NCBI GenBank assembly: GCA_027486555.1
Contig: JAIXOX010000030.1
Location: 1 to 49,788, forward strand
Source of the DNA: Comamonadaceae bacterium
GTDB lineage: Bacteria; Pseudomonadota; Gammaproteobacteria; Burkholderiales; Burkholderiaceae_C
Direction of reading: 5' to 3'
DNA length: 49,788 bases
In this document: piece by piece, positions 17,681 to 25,687 of the stretch
Layout: every line of letters begins with the position of its first letter
Position numbering within the stretch: the stretch's first letter is position 1
The notes under the pieces: generated by a model
Told to the model about the DNA's origin: nothing
Seen by the model: the letters and a program-made list of their open reading frames with translations, nothing else
Databases searched by the model: none
Translations under genes and position numbers: made by a program

Positions 17681-18257
17681 CACGGCGCGGCGGCATTTTT
17701 TGCAAGGCTCGGCAGGGGCAGGGGCCGGATTGGTGCTCACCAGCATGGGGGCCAGCTCTGGGGCTTGGGCCAACGACACATTGGCCCAGCTTTGGCGGCG
17801 CGAGGGTGGGGTGCTCATGATTCGCCACGCCTTGACCGAGTCGGGCCTGGGTGACCCCCCTGAATTTGTCTTGGGCCAATGCCAAACCCAACGCAATCTG
17901 AGCGAGTCAGGGCGTCAGGAATCGCGCGCCATGGGGCGCTGGATGCAGGCGCAGCCCGTCAAACCCGATGCGGTGCTCAGCAGCCAATGGTGCCGTTGCC
18001 AGGACACAGCCCGGCTGGCCTTTGGTGCCTACGAAAACTGGTGGCCCCTCAATTCCACATTTGCAGGCCAGGGCGATGCCAAGGCACAAGCCTTGGCCAT
18101 GCGGACCCGTTTGCGTGATTTGCCACCGGGTCGCCGCGAAGTGTGGGTCACCCACCAAGTCAATATGACGGCTTTGACCGAGGCTTATCCCGCCATGGGT
18201 GAGGCTTTTTTGTTGGACAGACAAGCGCGATTGCTGGCACGGGGGCGCCTGTCATGA
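17649..18257 (+). CDS. Exported histidine-phosphatase-superfamily protein
   Basis: 202 residues from the ATG at 17649, or 196 from the duplicated ATG at 17667. Residues about 13-42 form an export signal with a Tat-like core 'ARRHFLQGSAGAGAGLVL' (two Arg, Phe-Leu) and an AWA cleavage site. The mature domain has the histidine-phosphatase motif 'VLMIRHALTE' in place of the usual RHG, then 'QRNLSESGRQESRAMGRWM', 'VLSSQWCRCQDTARLAF' and 'VWVTHQVNMTALT' with the second catalytic His. The substrate is unknown; relatives hydrolyse sugar phosphates or lipopolysaccharide phosphates. It overlaps the SUMF1-domain gene by 4 nt, so the two are translationally coupled. Confidence 0.85.
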   Translation: MNNLNIMNNLNTARRHFLQGSAGAGAGLVLTSMGASSGAWANDTLAQLWRREGGVLMIRHALTESGLGDPPEFVLGQCQTQRNLSESGRQESRAMGRWMQAQPVKPDAVLSSQWCRCQDTARLAFGAYENWWPLNSTFAGQGDAKAQALAMRTRLRDLPPGRREVWVTHQVNMTALTEAYPAMGEAFLLDRQARLLARGRLS

Positions 18258-19021
18258 GCGCTTGCGTGCGGTCTCTTCGATGGCTTGGTGTGTTGGCAAG
18301 TGGTGTTTGCGCTGCGACATGGGCGCAAGCGGATGGCAAAGTGCTTTTGGGCGACTGGGCGATTGACCGCACCGAAGTCACGATTGCCCAGTTTGAGCGC
18401 TACGTCCAGGCCACGGGCACCGTCAGCCGTGCAGAAAAAGAGGGCGGTGGCTTCGAATACGGGGCTGGATGGGAGCGTCGCCCGGCTTGGACTTGGCGCA
18501 AGCCTGATGGCGTGTCGGCCCGACCCGATCTGCCCGCCGTTCATTTGGACTTTGCCGAAGCCCAGGCCTACTGCCGCTGGGCTGGAGGGCGTTTGCCCAC
18601 CGGGGCCGAATGGCAAAAGGCCGGTTTTACCGAGCTGCGCGATGCACCGCCTGCGCCCTGGGTCAAGGGCCGCACCTACCCCTGGAGCACAGGCGACAGT
18701 CCGCAAGGCGCCAACACCAGCGATGCCGACCCGTGGCCACGGGCTGCACCTGCTGGGGCCACGCGCCAGGGTGTGAACGGTCTGTACGACATGGGGGCCA
18801 ATGTGTGGGAATGGACCACCGATGCGCGGGGTGGCGAGCGGCGCACCGTGGGGGGCTCTTGGTGGTATGGCGCATTCAACATGAAGGCCGATGTGCAGGC
18901 CTACAAACCTGCGGACTTTTACGCGGTGTACATTGGCTTTCGCTGCGCCTATGACCTCAAGAATTTGAGCGCCAACAAGACCGAAAGTTCCCCGATGCCT
19001 GCTGCCAAGGCGCGCCCATGA
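18254..19021 (+). CDS. Exported SUMF1 / formylglycine-generating-enzyme-fold protein
   Basis: 255 residues with a signal peptide (about residues 1-26, cut near 'TWAQADG'). The FGE-sulfatase fold is seen as 'DWAIDRTEVTIAQFERYV', 'PAVHLDFAEAQAYCRWAGGRLPTGAEWQKAG', 'YPWSTGD' and 'GLYDMGANVWEWTTDARGGERRTVGGSWWYG', ending in 'VYIGFRCAYD'. A true formylglycine-generating enzyme needs two active-site cysteines shortly after the GGS motif. Here that segment reads 'GGSWWYGAFNM', without Cys, so sulfatase activation is unlikely. No sulfatase is encoded nearby. It overlaps both neighbours by 4 nt. Confidence 0.85.
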   Translation: MSACVRSLRWLGVLASGVCAATWAQADGKVLLGDWAIDRTEVTIAQFERYVQATGTVSRAEKEGGGFEYGAGWERRPAWTWRKPDGVSARPDLPAVHLDFAEAQAYCRWAGGRLPTGAEWQKAGFTELRDAPPAPWVKGRTYPWSTGDSPQGANTSDADPWPRAAPAGATRQGVNGLYDMGANVWEWTTDARGGERRTVGGSWWYGAFNMKADVQAYKPADFYAVYIGFRCAYDLKNLSANKTESSPMPAAKARP

Positions 19022-19716
19022 TGCATTCCCTGCCTGAGGGCTACCGCGCTTTGGTGATCGGCAGCAGCGGTGCGATTGGCGGGGCCTTGTTGCAGCAGTT
19101 GCAAACGGACGTGCGCTGCGCCGGGGTGTGGGGTGTCTCGCGCCAGAGCACACCGGGGCTTGACCTGTTGAGCGAGGTCAGCATTGCCGCATGCGCCCAT
19201 GACTTGGCCGCGCAAGGGCCTTTTCACCTGGTGCTGGACGCCACGGGCGCATTGACCCTGAACGGACGTGGCCCTGAAAAAAGGTTGGACGAATTGGATG
19301 CAGCCTATTTGTTGAGCGCGCTGCACCTGAACGCGGTCGGTCCGGGTCTTTTGCTCAAACACTTTGCGCCTTTGCTGGCTTGCGGCCAGCGGGTGATTTG
19401 GGGCAAGCTGTCCGCGCGTGTCGGCAGCATCGAAGACAACCGCAAAGGGGGCTGGTACGGATACCGGGCGGCCAAGGCCGCGCTGAACATGCTGCTGCAA
19501 ACCGCCGCCATTGAAATCGCCCGCCGCAGACCCATGGCCTTGGTGGTCGCTTTGCAACCCGGCACGGTTCAATCTTCTTTGAGTCAGCCTTTTGTGGGCC
19601 AGGACGCACTGCCGCCAGAACAGGCCGCCCAGCGCTTGTTGTCGGTGCTGGATGCCTTGCAGCCCACGGGCCGGGCGCAATTTGTGGACCACCTTGGACA
19701 GCACCTGGCTTGGTGA
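19018..19716 (+). CDS. Short-chain dehydrogenase/reductase (C-factor-like)
   Basis: 232 residues. The nucleotide-binding loop is 'ALVIGSSGAIGGALLQQL' (a GxxGxIG variant) and the catalytic motif is 'GWYGYRAAKAALNMLLQTAAIE', i.e. YxxxK with Tyr near residue 148, followed by 'ALQPGTVQSSLSQPF'. This fits atypical SDRs such as CsgA/C-factor, which often act on NAD(P) but with unknown physiological substrates. The start ATG overlaps the SUMF1-gene stop. It is the last gene of the run that starts with the DsbA-like gene. Confidence 0.87.
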   Translation: MMHSLPEGYRALVIGSSGAIGGALLQQLQTDVRCAGVWGVSRQSTPGLDLLSEVSIAACAHDLAAQGPFHLVLDATGALTLNGRGPEKRLDELDAAYLLSALHLNAVGPGLLLKHFAPLLACGQRVIWGKLSARVGSIEDNRKGGWYGYRAAKAALNMLLQTAAIEIARRRPMALVVALQPGTVQSSLSQPFVGQDALPPEQAAQRLLSVLDALQPTGRAQFVDHLGQHLAW

Positions 19717-20046
19717 GGTCTTAAGTGCTGGGTGTGAAAGCGCGGTGGGCATGCGCTGCACCCAGCGCTGCGGTGGGTTTCACCATCATCCAAGATGGCT
19801 GTGCCTTTTTAATGACCGAGTGGTTGACCCTGTCATCTGTGCGCCAAGCTGTGGATAAGCCCATGCACAAGGCTTGAAACCCGCATGTTTGTTGGCTTGG
19901 CGAGCGGTGCTTAAAAATGAAGCAATGCGTCGTCTTGAGCCGCTTGTGCGGCATGTTTTTGCCTGTGATTTGTCGGTGTCCTGCAGCTGGGCGTGGTGGT
20001 TTTTCGGCACGGGTCGCAGCTGAAGCCCGGTCAGGGGTTTTCAGGC
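19717..20046. other. Intergenic region between convergent SDR and radical SAM genes
   Basis: 330 nt without a supported gene. It holds one sequence identical to a consensus DnaA box (TGTGGATAA at 19850-19858). A reading frame on the minus strand across the whole stretch has a composition unlike a protein and no family pattern. I see no terminator-like stem with a T-run. A single DnaA box is not evidence for an origin. Confidence 0.5.
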
Positions 20047-21972
20047 TCAGCCCAGCGCTTTGGCGATTTTGTGGCGCGCCACCGTGGTTTTGGGGCATTG
20101 CCCCTTGGGCAGCTCAAACCATTGGCGCACATCGTTTTCCACCCCCACGCCGTGCATGAAGTTGTAAATCGCTTTTTTCAGCCCCTGACCCAGCAGATCG
20201 TGGTCCACGCCCGGTGGCATGGGGGTGGGGTCCACAAAGCCGACATCGTTTTTGGCAAAAGTGCCTTCTGGCAAGGGCAAAAGTGTCACGCCATAGGCAT
20301 CGGGGTTCAGGCCCACGGGTGAGTGCACGGTGCACACAAAGCGGTGGAAAAAGCCGCTGTGGATGCAGCCGTTTTCAAACAACTGGCGCACGTATTCGAG
20401 CGCGTCCACCGTGTCCTGCACGGTCTGCGTCGGGAAGCCATACATCAGATAGGCGTGCACCAACACGCCCGCGTCGGCAAAGCCTTTGGTGACCTGCGCC
20501 ACCTGCTCGACCGAGACGCCTTTTTTCATGAGCTGAAGCAAGCGGTCGGACGCCACTTCGAGTCCGCCCGACATGGCAATGCAGCCGCTTTGCGCCAGCA
20601 GTTCGCACAAATTGGGCGTGAAGGTTTTTTCAAAACGGATGTTGCCCCACCACGAGATTTGCACACCCCGGCGCAGCAGTTCTTCGGCCAGGGCCTTGAG
20701 CGCTTTGGGTGGCGCGGCTTCGTCAACAAAGTGAAAGCCCGTCTGGCCCGTCTCGGCCACGATCTGCTCGATGCGGTCCACCAGCTTGCTGGCCTGCGCG
20801 GTTTCGTAGCGGCTGATGTAGTCCAGGCTCACATCGCAAAAGCTGCATTTCTTCCAGTAGCAGCCGTGCGCCACGGTGAGTTTGTTCCAGCGCCCATCGC
20901 TCCACAGCCGGTTCATCGGGTTGAGCATGTCCAGCAGCGACAGGTATTTGTGCAAGTGCAGGCCGTCCCAAGTGGCCGTGCCCACCTCTTCAAACGGGAT
21001 ATCGGGCTCTTGCAGGTTGATGTACTGCACCTGACCTGCGTCGTTTCGGACGAAGGTGCGCTGCAGGCGCTGCACGCTGCGCTGGCCTTGTAGGTGCTCG
21101 ATCAAGCTGAGCAAAGGCCGCTCCCCACCGTCAAGCGTGACGAAGTCCACATGTGAAAACACGCGGGCGTCTTTGAGTTCGCGCAGCTCGGTGTTCACAA
21201 AGCCGCCACCCAAGGCCATGCGGATGTGAGGATGTGCCCGCTTGATGCACTGGGCGATGCGAAAAGCCGCATACACCGAGCCAGGGAAGGGCACCGACAG
21301 CAACACCAAGGTGGGCTGGTGCCGCTCAATCGCCTGCAGCGCCAGGCGTTCCAGCGTGGTGTCGATCAAATTGGGGGGCAGGTCCAGCGCCTCGGCCAGC
21401 GCGTCAAAACTGGGCTGGCTGGCGGCCAGGCGCTCGGCGTAGCGCACGAACTCAAAGCCTTCATCGACCGCGTCGCGCAGAACATCGGCCAGGTCGTTCA
21501 GGTACAGCGTGGCCAAGTGTCGTGCACGGTCGGTTTGGCCCAAAGCGCCAAAAGCCCAAGCAATCGGGTCACCGGTGCCGTCGTCTTCATACGCATCGAG
21601 TGCGGCAAAGCGCGGGCCCTCGGGCAAAAAGCCCCGGCCTGCGATGCGGTGGCTCAGCGTGCTGTCACGGCCCTGCAAGAAGGCGATCACCGGATCGATG
21701 CTGATGGCGTAGTCGTGGAAGTGGTCGAGAAAGAAGTTCACCGGGCCCGAGCGCTCTTCGACCGGCAAAGCCAGCGCCGCGTTTTGCAGCTCGGTCAGGC
21801 CTTGCTTGTTCAGCAAGCCCAGCACCGTGGCCAGCGCCAGGTCTTCTTGCACCGCATCGAAACCCCGCGAACGCAAAAAACCCGTCAGGTAGGCCGTGGA
21901 CGGGTAGGGCGTGTTGAGCTGCGTCATCGGCGGGATGAGGCTCAGGACTTTGAACGGGGCGGGGCTGGGCAT
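20047..21972 (-). CDS. B12-binding radical SAM protein with CX4CX2C cluster motif
   Basis: 641 residues. The N-terminal part 'FKVLSLIPPMTQLNTPYPSTAYLTGFLRSRGFDAVQEDLALA' and the later 'PTLVLLSVPFPGSVYAAFRIAQCIKR' and 'MALGGGFVNTEL' are a cobalamin-binding-type Rossmann domain. The radical SAM core begins at about residue 355: 'VAHGCYWKKCSFCDVSLDYISRYE'. The three cluster cysteines (361, 366, 369) are spaced CX4CX2C instead of the usual CX3CX2C. Later come the 'GFHFVDEAAPPKALKALAEELLRRG' and 'MSGGLEVASDRLLQLMKKGV' segments, typical for the TIM barrel. The reaction is unknown; relatives act as methyltransferases or in cofactor and lipid modification. It is divergent from the J-domain-like gene. 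Confidence 0.9.
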   Translation of the reverse strand: MPSPAPFKVLSLIPPMTQLNTPYPSTAYLTGFLRSRGFDAVQEDLALATVLGLLNKQGLTELQNAALALPVEERSGPVNFFLDHFHDYAISIDPVIAFLQGRDSTLSHRIAGRGFLPEGPRFAALDAYEDDGTGDPIAWAFGALGQTDRARHLATLYLNDLADVLRDAVDEGFEFVRYAERLAASQPSFDALAEALDLPPNLIDTTLERLALQAIERHQPTLVLLSVPFPGSVYAAFRIAQCIKRAHPHIRMALGGGFVNTELRELKDARVFSHVDFVTLDGGERPLLSLIEHLQGQRSVQRLQRTFVRNDAGQVQYINLQEPDIPFEEVGTATWDGLHLHKYLSLLDMLNPMNRLWSDGRWNKLTVAHGCYWKKCSFCDVSLDYISRYETAQASKLVDRIEQIVAETGQTGFHFVDEAAPPKALKALAEELLRRGVQISWWGNIRFEKTFTPNLCELLAQSGCIAMSGGLEVASDRLLQLMKKGVSVEQVAQVTKGFADAGVLVHAYLMYGFPTQTVQDTVDALEYVRQLFENGCIHSGFFHRFVCTVHSPVGLNPDAYGVTLLPLPEGTFAKNDVGFVDPTPMPPGVDHDLLGQGLKKAIYNFMHGVGVENDVRQWFELPKGQCPKTTVARHKIAKALG

Positions 21973-22108
21973 CAGTGGGCGGTTTTCGAAACGATGGGGG
22001 GATTATCAACGCCTGCAGCGCCTGCCGCACGGGGTTGCAGGGGGGACCTGTGGTGATGTGGGCGTTAACATGCGCCTGCACCATTTGGCCATCCTCCATT
22101 TCTCTCCG

Positions 22109-23293
22109 ATGCCTCCATCGCCTGCTTTGCCCGAAACACCTCCAGAATCCGCGCCTTCTTTGTCTGCCCTGATGGTGCAGGCCACGGCGCAAGAAAAACT
22201 CACCCCCGCACAACAGCGCTTCAACGACTTGCTGGCCCAGATCGAGCGGCTGTCGGGGCAGATTCAGCGCCTGGAAGCTTGGTCTGACAAGCACCGTTAT
22301 GCACACATTCAGGCTTTGCGCGAGTCGGTACAGCTGTCGCAGGCGCACCGCAAAAGCCTGCTGCTCTTTGTACATGAACGCCTGCAAACTGCAGAGTTCA
22401 CCGATCGGCACCAGCACATGGCTCGGGGGCTTGTGCGGGGTTTGTTGGCGCATTTGGTCGCCACCCATGACCCTCAGGTTCAGGCCCTGGTTGACATTTA
22501 TGTGAGCGAAGAAGACGAGCAAGAAGCCGCCCAAGAGCAGGCCGAGGCGGCGCAGCGCTTGCGTGAACGCATCGAGGAGGCTTTGGGCCGGCCCCTGAAC
22601 AATCCCAAGCCATACCAGACGCCCCAAGAGATGCTTCAAGCCGGCATGCGTCAATGGCAACAGCAGCAAGAGGCCGACGAAGCCCGCAAATCGGCCAAAC
22701 GTGCGGCACGCAAGGCGCAAAAAGATGCGCAAAAGAAAAACGCAGCGGCTGGAAAAGGCGAGGCAACCCCCAAAGCGCTGCGTGCAGCCGATGCCAAAAG
22801 TGCCATCCGCACGATCTTCAGGCAATTGGCCAGCGCCCTTCATCCGGATCGCGAACCGGACGAGCAAGAGCGCCTGCGCAAAACCGGCCTGATGAGCGAG
22901 GTCAATGCCGCCTATGAAAAAAACGACCTGACCACCTTGTTGCGCCTGCAAATGCAGGTGACGCAGGTCAACCTGCAAAGTGCAGCGCGCATGGCCGATG
23001 ACCAGTTGATGGCCATGTCTGTGCTGCTCAAAGAGCAGCTTGCGGCTTTGGAAGAAGATTTGGACCAGTTGCAAAGCCGATTGAGCCGTGAGTTGTGCGT
23101 CACCGTGCTGGCACAAGCCGACGAGGCTGCCATGACCCAGTCGCTGCAGCGCATTCAGGCCGATCAGCGCCACATCACCGACAGCTTGGAGGCGGATTTG
23201 CGCCGCATTCAAAACGATGCTGCGCTCAAGCGTTGGCTGAAAGAACAGTGGCAGTTGGCCAAAACCCAAGTTCAGGACACAGACGGTTTTTGA
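22109..23293 (+). CDS. J-domain-like coiled-coil protein
   Basis: 394 residues from the ATG at 22109; an in-frame ATG at 22070 is possible. The protein is highly charged with long coiled coils (about 30-100, 140-215 and 285-390). Residues about 228-282 resemble helices II-III of a J domain: 'IRTIFRQLASALHPDREPDEQERLRKTGLMSEVNAAYEKND', with the HPD tripeptide at 245-247 that contacts DnaK in true J proteins. Helix I of a J domain is not obvious; the preceding segment is K/A-rich. No signal peptide or membrane span. I infer a cytoplasmic co-chaperone-like protein; other roles are possible. Confidence 0.72.
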   Translation: MPPSPALPETPPESAPSLSALMVQATAQEKLTPAQQRFNDLLAQIERLSGQIQRLEAWSDKHRYAHIQALRESVQLSQAHRKSLLLFVHERLQTAEFTDRHQHMARGLVRGLLAHLVATHDPQVQALVDIYVSEEDEQEAAQEQAEAAQRLRERIEEALGRPLNNPKPYQTPQEMLQAGMRQWQQQQEADEARKSAKRAARKAQKDAQKKNAAAGKGEATPKALRAADAKSAIRTIFRQLASALHPDREPDEQERLRKTGLMSEVNAAYEKNDLTTLLRLQMQVTQVNLQSAARMADDQLMAMSVLLKEQLAALEEDLDQLQSRLSRELCVTVLAQADEAAMTQSLQRIQADQRHITDSLEADLRRIQNDAALKRWLKEQWQLAKTQVQDTDGF

Positions 23294-23374
23294 AGGGACC
23301 GCCTGTCAGCCAAGTTGAACGGCCATGGAGCCTTGAAGAGGTGACTGAAACTCGGCTTGTCTCATGGGACAGTA

Positions 23375-23398
23375 ACGGTCTGTCACCGCACAGACCGT
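23375..23398 (+). terminator. Hairpin downstream of the J-domain-like gene
   Basis: ACGGTCTG (23375-23382) and CAGACCGT (23391-23398) are perfect inverted arms of 8 nt with an 8-nt loop. The following bases are T-rich but interrupted (GGCTTTGTTGTTTC), so this is a possible weak terminator. Confidence 0.5.
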
Positions 23399-23473
23399 AG
23401 ATTGGCTTTGTTGTTTCAGGGCTGAAACCTTGACTTTTTCCACGAAAAAATCTTGTTCGATAATATATTTTAA

Positions 23474-23526
23474 ATTCAAATCAATATTAATTTGAATAAT
23501 ATATATTCATTAATCATGATTATCAT
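23474..23526 (+). promoter_or_regulatory. Dyads in the AT-rich leader of the outer-membrane barrel gene
   Basis: Within a strongly AT-rich stretch (about 23440-23587) there is a perfect inverted repeat ATTCAAAT / ATTTGAAT at 23474-23497 with an 8-nt centre, and a second dyad ATGAT-T-ATCAT at 23516-23526. They lie 62-114 nt before the start codon, where an operator would be expected. The regulator is unknown. A relation of the second dyad to Fur or similar boxes is possible but not shown. Confidence 0.45.
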
Positions 23527-23587
23527 GTCGGTAATGAAAATTTAATCCATGTTAAAATATGGCTTCACATTATTTAAAAGCCACAAA

Positions 23588-24217
23588 ATGAAATTCAAAA
23601 ATATCAATTCAGTGTTGTTTCTTGCGGCATCTTTGGCCGCAGGCCATGTTGCAGCTCAAAGCACCCATTTCTCGGGTTGGTCTGCTGCCCTGGGCGGCTC
23701 GGTGGTCGACGGTAACTTGAAAATCAATGAATTGAACCAAGGCCAAGCAGGCAATCTGGGCCGCACGAAAATTGTCGCCACCTTCGATGCCGGCTACAGC
23801 ATGCCGCTCAATGACAAGTGGGCGCTGGGCATGGGCGCAAGTTACGACCTCAGCGAATCAAGAATTCTTGATGTGGTGTTGCTCAATGGCAAAGTGAAAA
23901 ACCACAGCGCTTTGTACCTGCAACCCACACTCTTGCTGACGCCGAACACTGCAGCTTTTGCCAAAGTGGGTTACCACTCGGCTGTTCTTGTCGGTGAAGG
24001 CGGTCTTTTCTCTCAGGCCGGTGGTTTCAGTGAATCCATCCATGGCACAGGTTTGGGCTTGGGACTCAAGTCTTACATCAACAACGATGTTTTTGTTCAA
24101 TTTGAAGTGCTGTCAACCAAATTCAAATCCAAATCTGTGTCATTGGGTGATGCATTGACGCCTGCCAAAGCCAGCTTGACGTCAATGAATGTTTCTCTTG
24201 GTTACCAATTCAATTGA
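23588..24217 (+). CDS. Outer-membrane beta-barrel protein, small
   Basis: 209 residues from the ATG at 23588 ('MKFKNINSVLFLAASLAAGHVAAQ', signal peptide of about 24 residues). The mature part alternates hydrophobic and polar residues and is rich in Gly, Ser, Tyr and Leu: 'HFSGWSAALGGSVVDGNLKI', 'VATFDAGYSMPLNDKWALGMGASYDLSES', 'ALYLQPTLLLTPNTAAFAKVGYHSA', 'TGLGLGLKSYINNDVFVQFEVLSTKF' and a C-terminal strand 'LTSMNVSLGYQFN'. This is the pattern of an eight-stranded OmpX/OmpW-type barrel. It has its own AT-rich promoter region and a clear terminator, so it is monocistronic. The function is unknown. Confidence 0.85.
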   Translation: MKFKNINSVLFLAASLAAGHVAAQSTHFSGWSAALGGSVVDGNLKINELNQGQAGNLGRTKIVATFDAGYSMPLNDKWALGMGASYDLSESRILDVVLLNGKVKNHSALYLQPTLLLTPNTAAFAKVGYHSAVLVGEGGLFSQAGGFSESIHGTGLGLGLKSYINNDVFVQFEVLSTKFKSKSVSLGDALTPAKASLTSMNVSLGYQFN

Positions 24218-24302
24218 TTGTTTGCAAAAATCAATCATTATTGAATTTGAAAAAATCAATTTGAATTGCGTGCACTGAATTTTTGATTTTCTATCTTTGA
24301 TC

Positions 24303-24337
24303 AAGCCATCTGATGCGCCTGCACCAGATGGCTTTTT
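24303..24337 (+). terminator. Rho-independent terminator of the outer-membrane barrel gene
   Basis: AAGCCATCTG (24303-24312) pairs with CAGATGGCTT (24325-24334) across a 12-nt loop, and the right arm runs into TTTTTTATTATT. This is a textbook intrinsic terminator 85 nt after the stop at 24217. Confidence 0.88.
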
Positions 24338-24610
24338 TATTATTGTCGTGTGCATTTGAAAATTCACACGTATTCAATGAAAAATTTGTTTTTGTAGACA
24401 TTGATATTTGGTATTTGTGCACCTCATATCGACCTCTCGCGATCTTCCAGCAAAAGATGCGCCATGATGAGACCGGTCAGTTGAAACATTCGGTCAATTT
24501 CATCCAAGTCTGCGCCGCTGAGAATATTTGATTCTGTCAAAACTGATTTTAATAGTACGCTTTTTGGCGCGTTTACAACGAGGCATCCTCACGCATCATT
24601 GTGTCATCGG

Positions 24611-24630
24611 GTGACAGATGAATTAGTCAC
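24611..24630 (+). promoter_or_regulatory. Dyad upstream of the OmpA-family gene
   Basis: GTGAC (24611-24615) and GTCAC (24626-24630) form an inverted repeat with a 10-nt spacer, about 43-62 nt before the start at 24673. It is flanked by a wider pair GTGTCA (24601-24606) / TGACAC (24646-24651). The spacing of one helical turn fits a dimeric regulator; none is assigned. Confidence 0.4.
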
Positions 24631-24672
24631 TCTAAGTTTCTGAATTGACACAAGTTTTTTGAGGTGACCCTT

Positions 24673-25641
24673 ATGAAAATTTTTTCTTCACCGTTGAATC
24701 AGTGGTTAATTGGCTTGTCCGTGGCGGCTTTTTCACATGTGGCCATGGCCCAATCGGGGGCCACCCGGGTGGTCATCGACTCATTTGGCGAGCCCTACAC
24801 CACAGCGGCTTTGGCACCGGTCAATCAGACGCGCGTCTTCATTTACCGCAACTTGCAAGGCGTGTCTCAGCAACCGGTGAACATTTACCTCAATGGTCAG
24901 TACCACGCCTCTTTGCTGCGCGGTGGCTACACCGAGTTTTGTGCAGAACCGGGCAATGTCAGCATCAAAGCAGCCCTCGATGACGCATCCCGTTTGCATT
25001 TGAGCAAACAAGATGGCGGTCAACGCCTGAGCATGCAAGTCGGGCAGACCTTGTTCCTGAAGGTTGACGAGGCTGGGCAGCCCGGTATTGCTGTGCTCAG
25101 CATGCCGACATCACAAGCCAATGCCGAGATGTCCAACACCCGGCGTCAAATCCACACGATTTCCCGCGCCAAAGCCGCACTCACCTGTGGCGAACCTGGC
25201 AAGGCCGCAGTGGTCACTGCCCCGCCACCACCGCCACCACCACCAAGGCCACCGGCGCCACGCGAATACGCGCTTGAAACCGATGCCCTGTTCGAGTTTG
25301 GCAAGGCCGAGTTGCGAGCCTCGGGTTTTAATGCCATCGAAGCCTTGGTGCAACGCCTCAATCAAGACTATTCCTCGGTCGACCGCATCCGTGTGGTGGG
25401 TTACACCGATGCCATTGGTTCGCATCAGATCAACAAAAAATTGTCGCAGCAACGTGCTGACGTGGTGGCCCGTCAAATTTCTGCGCGCAACGTCAAGCCC
25501 ACCCGGGGCATCGAAGCCGAAGGCCGGGGCTCCATCGAGTTGAGCAAAACGGGCTGCAGGAACGAACCCACACCTGAAAACAAAATTTGCCACGCGCCCA
25601 ACCGACGCGTTGTGGTGGTCATCACCGGCGCACGTCGATAA
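24673..25641 (+). CDS. OmpA-family outer-membrane protein with proline-rich linker
   Basis: 322 residues from the ATG at 24673; a GTG at 24664 is in frame but overlaps the GAGG ribosome site (24661-24664). Signal peptide of about 26 residues ('FSHVAMAQ'). The N-terminal domain (about 27-175) has no recognised barrel pattern; it contains 'RVFIYRNLQGVSQQPVNIYLNGQYHASLLRGGYTEFC', reminiscent of a small beta-sandwich. A run of prolines (about 181-193) leads to the OmpA peptidoglycan-binding domain (about 196-322) with 'GYTDAIGSHQINKKLSQQRADVVARQI', holding the Asp and Arg that bind diaminopimelate. It probably anchors the envelope. The adhesin gene follows 46 nt later, so the two are likely one transcript. 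Confidence 0.88.
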   Translation: MKIFSSPLNQWLIGLSVAAFSHVAMAQSGATRVVIDSFGEPYTTAALAPVNQTRVFIYRNLQGVSQQPVNIYLNGQYHASLLRGGYTEFCAEPGNVSIKAALDDASRLHLSKQDGGQRLSMQVGQTLFLKVDEAGQPGIAVLSMPTSQANAEMSNTRRQIHTISRAKAALTCGEPGKAAVVTAPPPPPPPPRPPAPREYALETDALFEFGKAELRASGFNAIEALVQRLNQDYSSVDRIRVVGYTDAIGSHQINKKLSQQRADVVARQISARNVKPTRGIEAEGRGSIELSKTGCRNEPTPENKICHAPNRRVVVVITGARR

Positions 25642-25687
25642 GTTCAAGCGGCCCCATTCATCAACCTTATTTTGACTGTCACACACC

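Larger units (their letters stand above)
24218..24672. other. AT-rich intergenic region upstream of the OmpA-family gene
   Basis: 455 nt holding the terminator of the barrel gene (24303-24337), a dyad at 24611-24630 and a minus-strand frame at 24424-24540 that could encode a 38-residue peptide (ending 'FQLTGLIMAHLLLEDRERSI') from a TTG, but without a ribosome site. Apart from these I see no gene. Confidence 0.5.

Noticed and set aside
19850..19858. Consensus DnaA box TGTGGATAA
   Set aside because: A single box in a convergent intergenic region; no cluster of boxes, AT-rich unwinding element or dnaA/dnaN neighbours to suggest an origin.
19721..20098. 125-codon minus-strand frame in the gap before the radical SAM gene
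   Set aside because: Composition unlike a folded protein, no ribosome site, and it overlaps the end of the radical SAM gene on the same strand in another frame.
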